Shown piece after piece: positions 42,357-43,596 of a stretch of DNA of 43,596 bases. Both the position numbers and the translations under genes were made by a program. Every line of letters begins with the position of its first letter. Position 1 is the stretch's first letter. The DNA is from Polaromonas sp. (GTDB lineage Bacteria > Pseudomonadota > Gammaproteobacteria > Burkholderiales > Burkholderiaceae_C), in contig JAURVI010000020.1 of the NCBI GenBank assembly GCA_030655515.1, forward strand, positions 1 to 43,596, given 5' to 3'. The notes under the pieces are model-generated. The model saw nothing but the letters and a program-made list of their open reading frames with translations, ran no database searches and was not told where the DNA came from.

Positions 42357-43596
42357 ATGACATCCTCTTTTTCGAACCTTTCGCTGGCGGAACCGCTAGC
42401 CCGCGCCGTGGCCGAAATGGGCTACGAAACCATGACCCCCATTCAGGAACAGGCCATTCCGGTGGTGCTGCAAGGCAAAGACGTGATGGGCGCCGCGCAG
42501 ACCGGCACCGGAAAAACCGCCGCTTTCGCGCTGCCGCTGCTGCAACGCATGATGAAGCACGAAAACCCGTCGACTTCGCCGGCCCGCCACCCGGTGCGCG
42601 CGCTGGTGCTGCTGCCAACGCGCGAGCTGGCGGTTCAGGTGGCCGAACAGGTCAAGCTTTACGCCAAGTACACCAACCTGCGCAGCACGGTGGTGTTCGG
42701 CGGCATGGACATGAAGCCGCAAACGCTGGAACTCAAACAAGGCGTTGAAGTGCTGGTGGCCACACCGGGACGCCTGCTGGACCACATCGAAGCCAAAAAC
42801 ACCGTGCTCAACCAGGTCGAGTATGTGGTGCTCGACGAAGCCGACCGCATGCTCGACATCGGTTTTCTGCCCGATCTGCAGCGCATCCTGAGTTATCTGC
42901 CGAAGCAGCGCATCACCTTGCTGTTCTCCGCAACATTCTCACCGGAGATCAAGCGCTTGGCGTCCAGCTACCTGCAGGACCCGGTCACGATTGAAGTGGC
43001 GCGCTCCAACGCCACGGCCTCCACGGTGGAGCAGCATTTCTACGCCGTCAATGCCGATGACAAACGCCGCGCGCTGCACCAGATTCTTAAAGCACGCGGC
43101 CTGAAGCAGGCTTTTGTTTTCGTCAACAGCAAACTCGGCTGTGCGCGGCTGGCCCGTTCGCTGGAGCGCGAAGGCCTGAAAACCACCGCCCTGCACGGCG
43201 ACAAAAGCCAGGACGAGCGCCTCAAGGCGCTCGATGCCTTCAAAAAAGGCGAGGTCGATCTGCTGGTCTGCACCGATGTGGCCGCGCGCGGGCTCGACAT
43301 CAAGGACGTGCCGGCGGTGTTCAATTTCGACGTTCCCTTCAATGCCGAAGACTATGTGCATCGCATCGGCCGCACCGGCCGCGCCGGCGCCTCGGGTCTG
43401 GCCGTGAGTTTTGCCGCCAGCAGCGACCAGCGCCTGGTCACCGACATCGAAAAGCTCATCAAGACCAAGATCGAGCTCGAGCCGATGGAGTTCGAGGAAG
43501 ACCTGCCCCGAATCAAGGAGCAGGGCCGTATCAACGACGGCCGCCGCATGTACCGCGACAGCGGGGCCGAGGAACCGCGTGGCGCGCAGGATGCGC
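42357..43596 (+). CDS. DEAD-box RNA helicase (RhlE-like), truncated by window end
   Basis: The first 413 codons are visible. Motifs in order: Q motif (MGYETMTPIQEQAI), I (AAQTGTGKT), Ia (LLPTRELAVQ), Ib (TPGRLLDH), II (VLDEADRMLD), III (FSATF), IV (AFVFVNSK), V (VCTDVAARGLDI) and VI (HRIGRTGRAG). It unwinds RNA duplexes with ATP, likely in ribosome assembly or mRNA turnover. The RhlE subgroup is inferred from motif wording. The stop lies beyond 43596, so the C-terminal basic tail cannot be seen. Confidence 0.94.
   Translation, partial: MTSSFSNLSLAEPLARAVAEMGYETMTPIQEQAIPVVLQGKDVMGAAQTGTGKTAAFALPLLQRMMKHENPSTSPARHPVRALVLLPTRELAVQVAEQVKLYAKYTNLRSTVVFGGMDMKPQTLELKQGVEVLVATPGRLLDHIEAKNTVLNQVEYVVLDEADRMLDIGFLPDLQRILSYLPKQRITLLFSATFSPEIKRLASSYLQDPVTIEVARSNATASTVEQHFYAVNADDKRRALHQILKARGLKQAFVFVNSKLGCARLARSLEREGLKTTALHGDKSQDERLKALDAFKKGEVDLLVCTDVAARGLDIKDVPAVFNFDVPFNAEDYVHRIGRTGRAGASGLAVSFAASSDQRLVTDIEKLIKTKIELEPMEFEEDLPRIKEQGRINDGRRMYRDSGAEEPRGAQDA

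Overview
The window reads as a chromosome segment from a betaproteobacterium of the order Burkholderiales, most likely Comamonadaceae (Polaromonas/Rhodoferax/Acidovorax type). This rests on GC-rich codon use, on C/G-rich palindromic intergenic repeats, and on several gene orders typical of that group: tRNA-Arg to greB; hrcA | nadK-recN-rapZ; mutM | TPR gene-lolB-ispE-tRNA-Gln-prs-rplY-pth; and ferredoxin-coaD-rsmD. The assignment comes from gene content and style, not from a database match.

Layout. (1) 1-900: a 53-bp direct repeat, greB and tRNA-Arg(ACG). (2) About 950-4340: an acquired, visibly less GC-rich insertion next to a CAT-anticodon tRNA. It holds a truncated tyrosine integrase, and a two-gene cassette made of a motif-rich small protein (frameshifted here) and a 442-residue protein with an ImmA/IrrE-like C-terminus that has lost its HExxH motif. 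(3) 4437-22000: housekeeping genes for heat-shock repression, NAD(P) synthesis, DNA repair (recN, mutY, mutM), a dynamin-like GTPase, outer-membrane lipoprotein insertion, isoprenoid, PRPP and CoA synthesis, translation (rplY, pth, rsmD, tRNAs) and a glycerate kinase. (4) About 22065-42170: an accessory block for low-oxygen and stress physiology. It contains Hsp20, a triple-BON protein, an L,D-transpeptidase, a class I PHA synthase, a DksA/TraR zinc-finger protein, a Pat-like acetyltransferase, FNR, HemN, a TauE/DsbD-like membrane protein, a beta-CASP metallo-beta-lactamase protein, a CYTH-CHAD protein, a CBS-MgtE transporter, a P2-like P-type ATPase and, directly after it, a catalytically empty partner. 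(5) 42357-end: a DEAD-box helicase cut by the window edge.

How the genes work together. The strongest unifying signal in block 4 is a set of TTGAT-N4-ATCAA type (FNR/ANR) sites, scoring 8 to 10 out of 10, in most of its divergent intergenic regions. Several have a -10-like hexamer at the spacing expected for a class II FNR promoter. FNR is encoded in the middle of the block beside hemN, so the block looks like a self-contained oxygen-responsive regulon covering anaerobic haem synthesis, carbon storage, protein acetylation, envelope remodelling, chaperoning, ion transport and polyphosphate-related functions.

The most novel-looking items are the integrase-linked ImmA-like cassette at 1324-3078 and the P-type ATPase plus actuator-only pseudo-ATPase pair at 37286-41327. 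Each contains one apparent frameshift that should be confirmed from reads.
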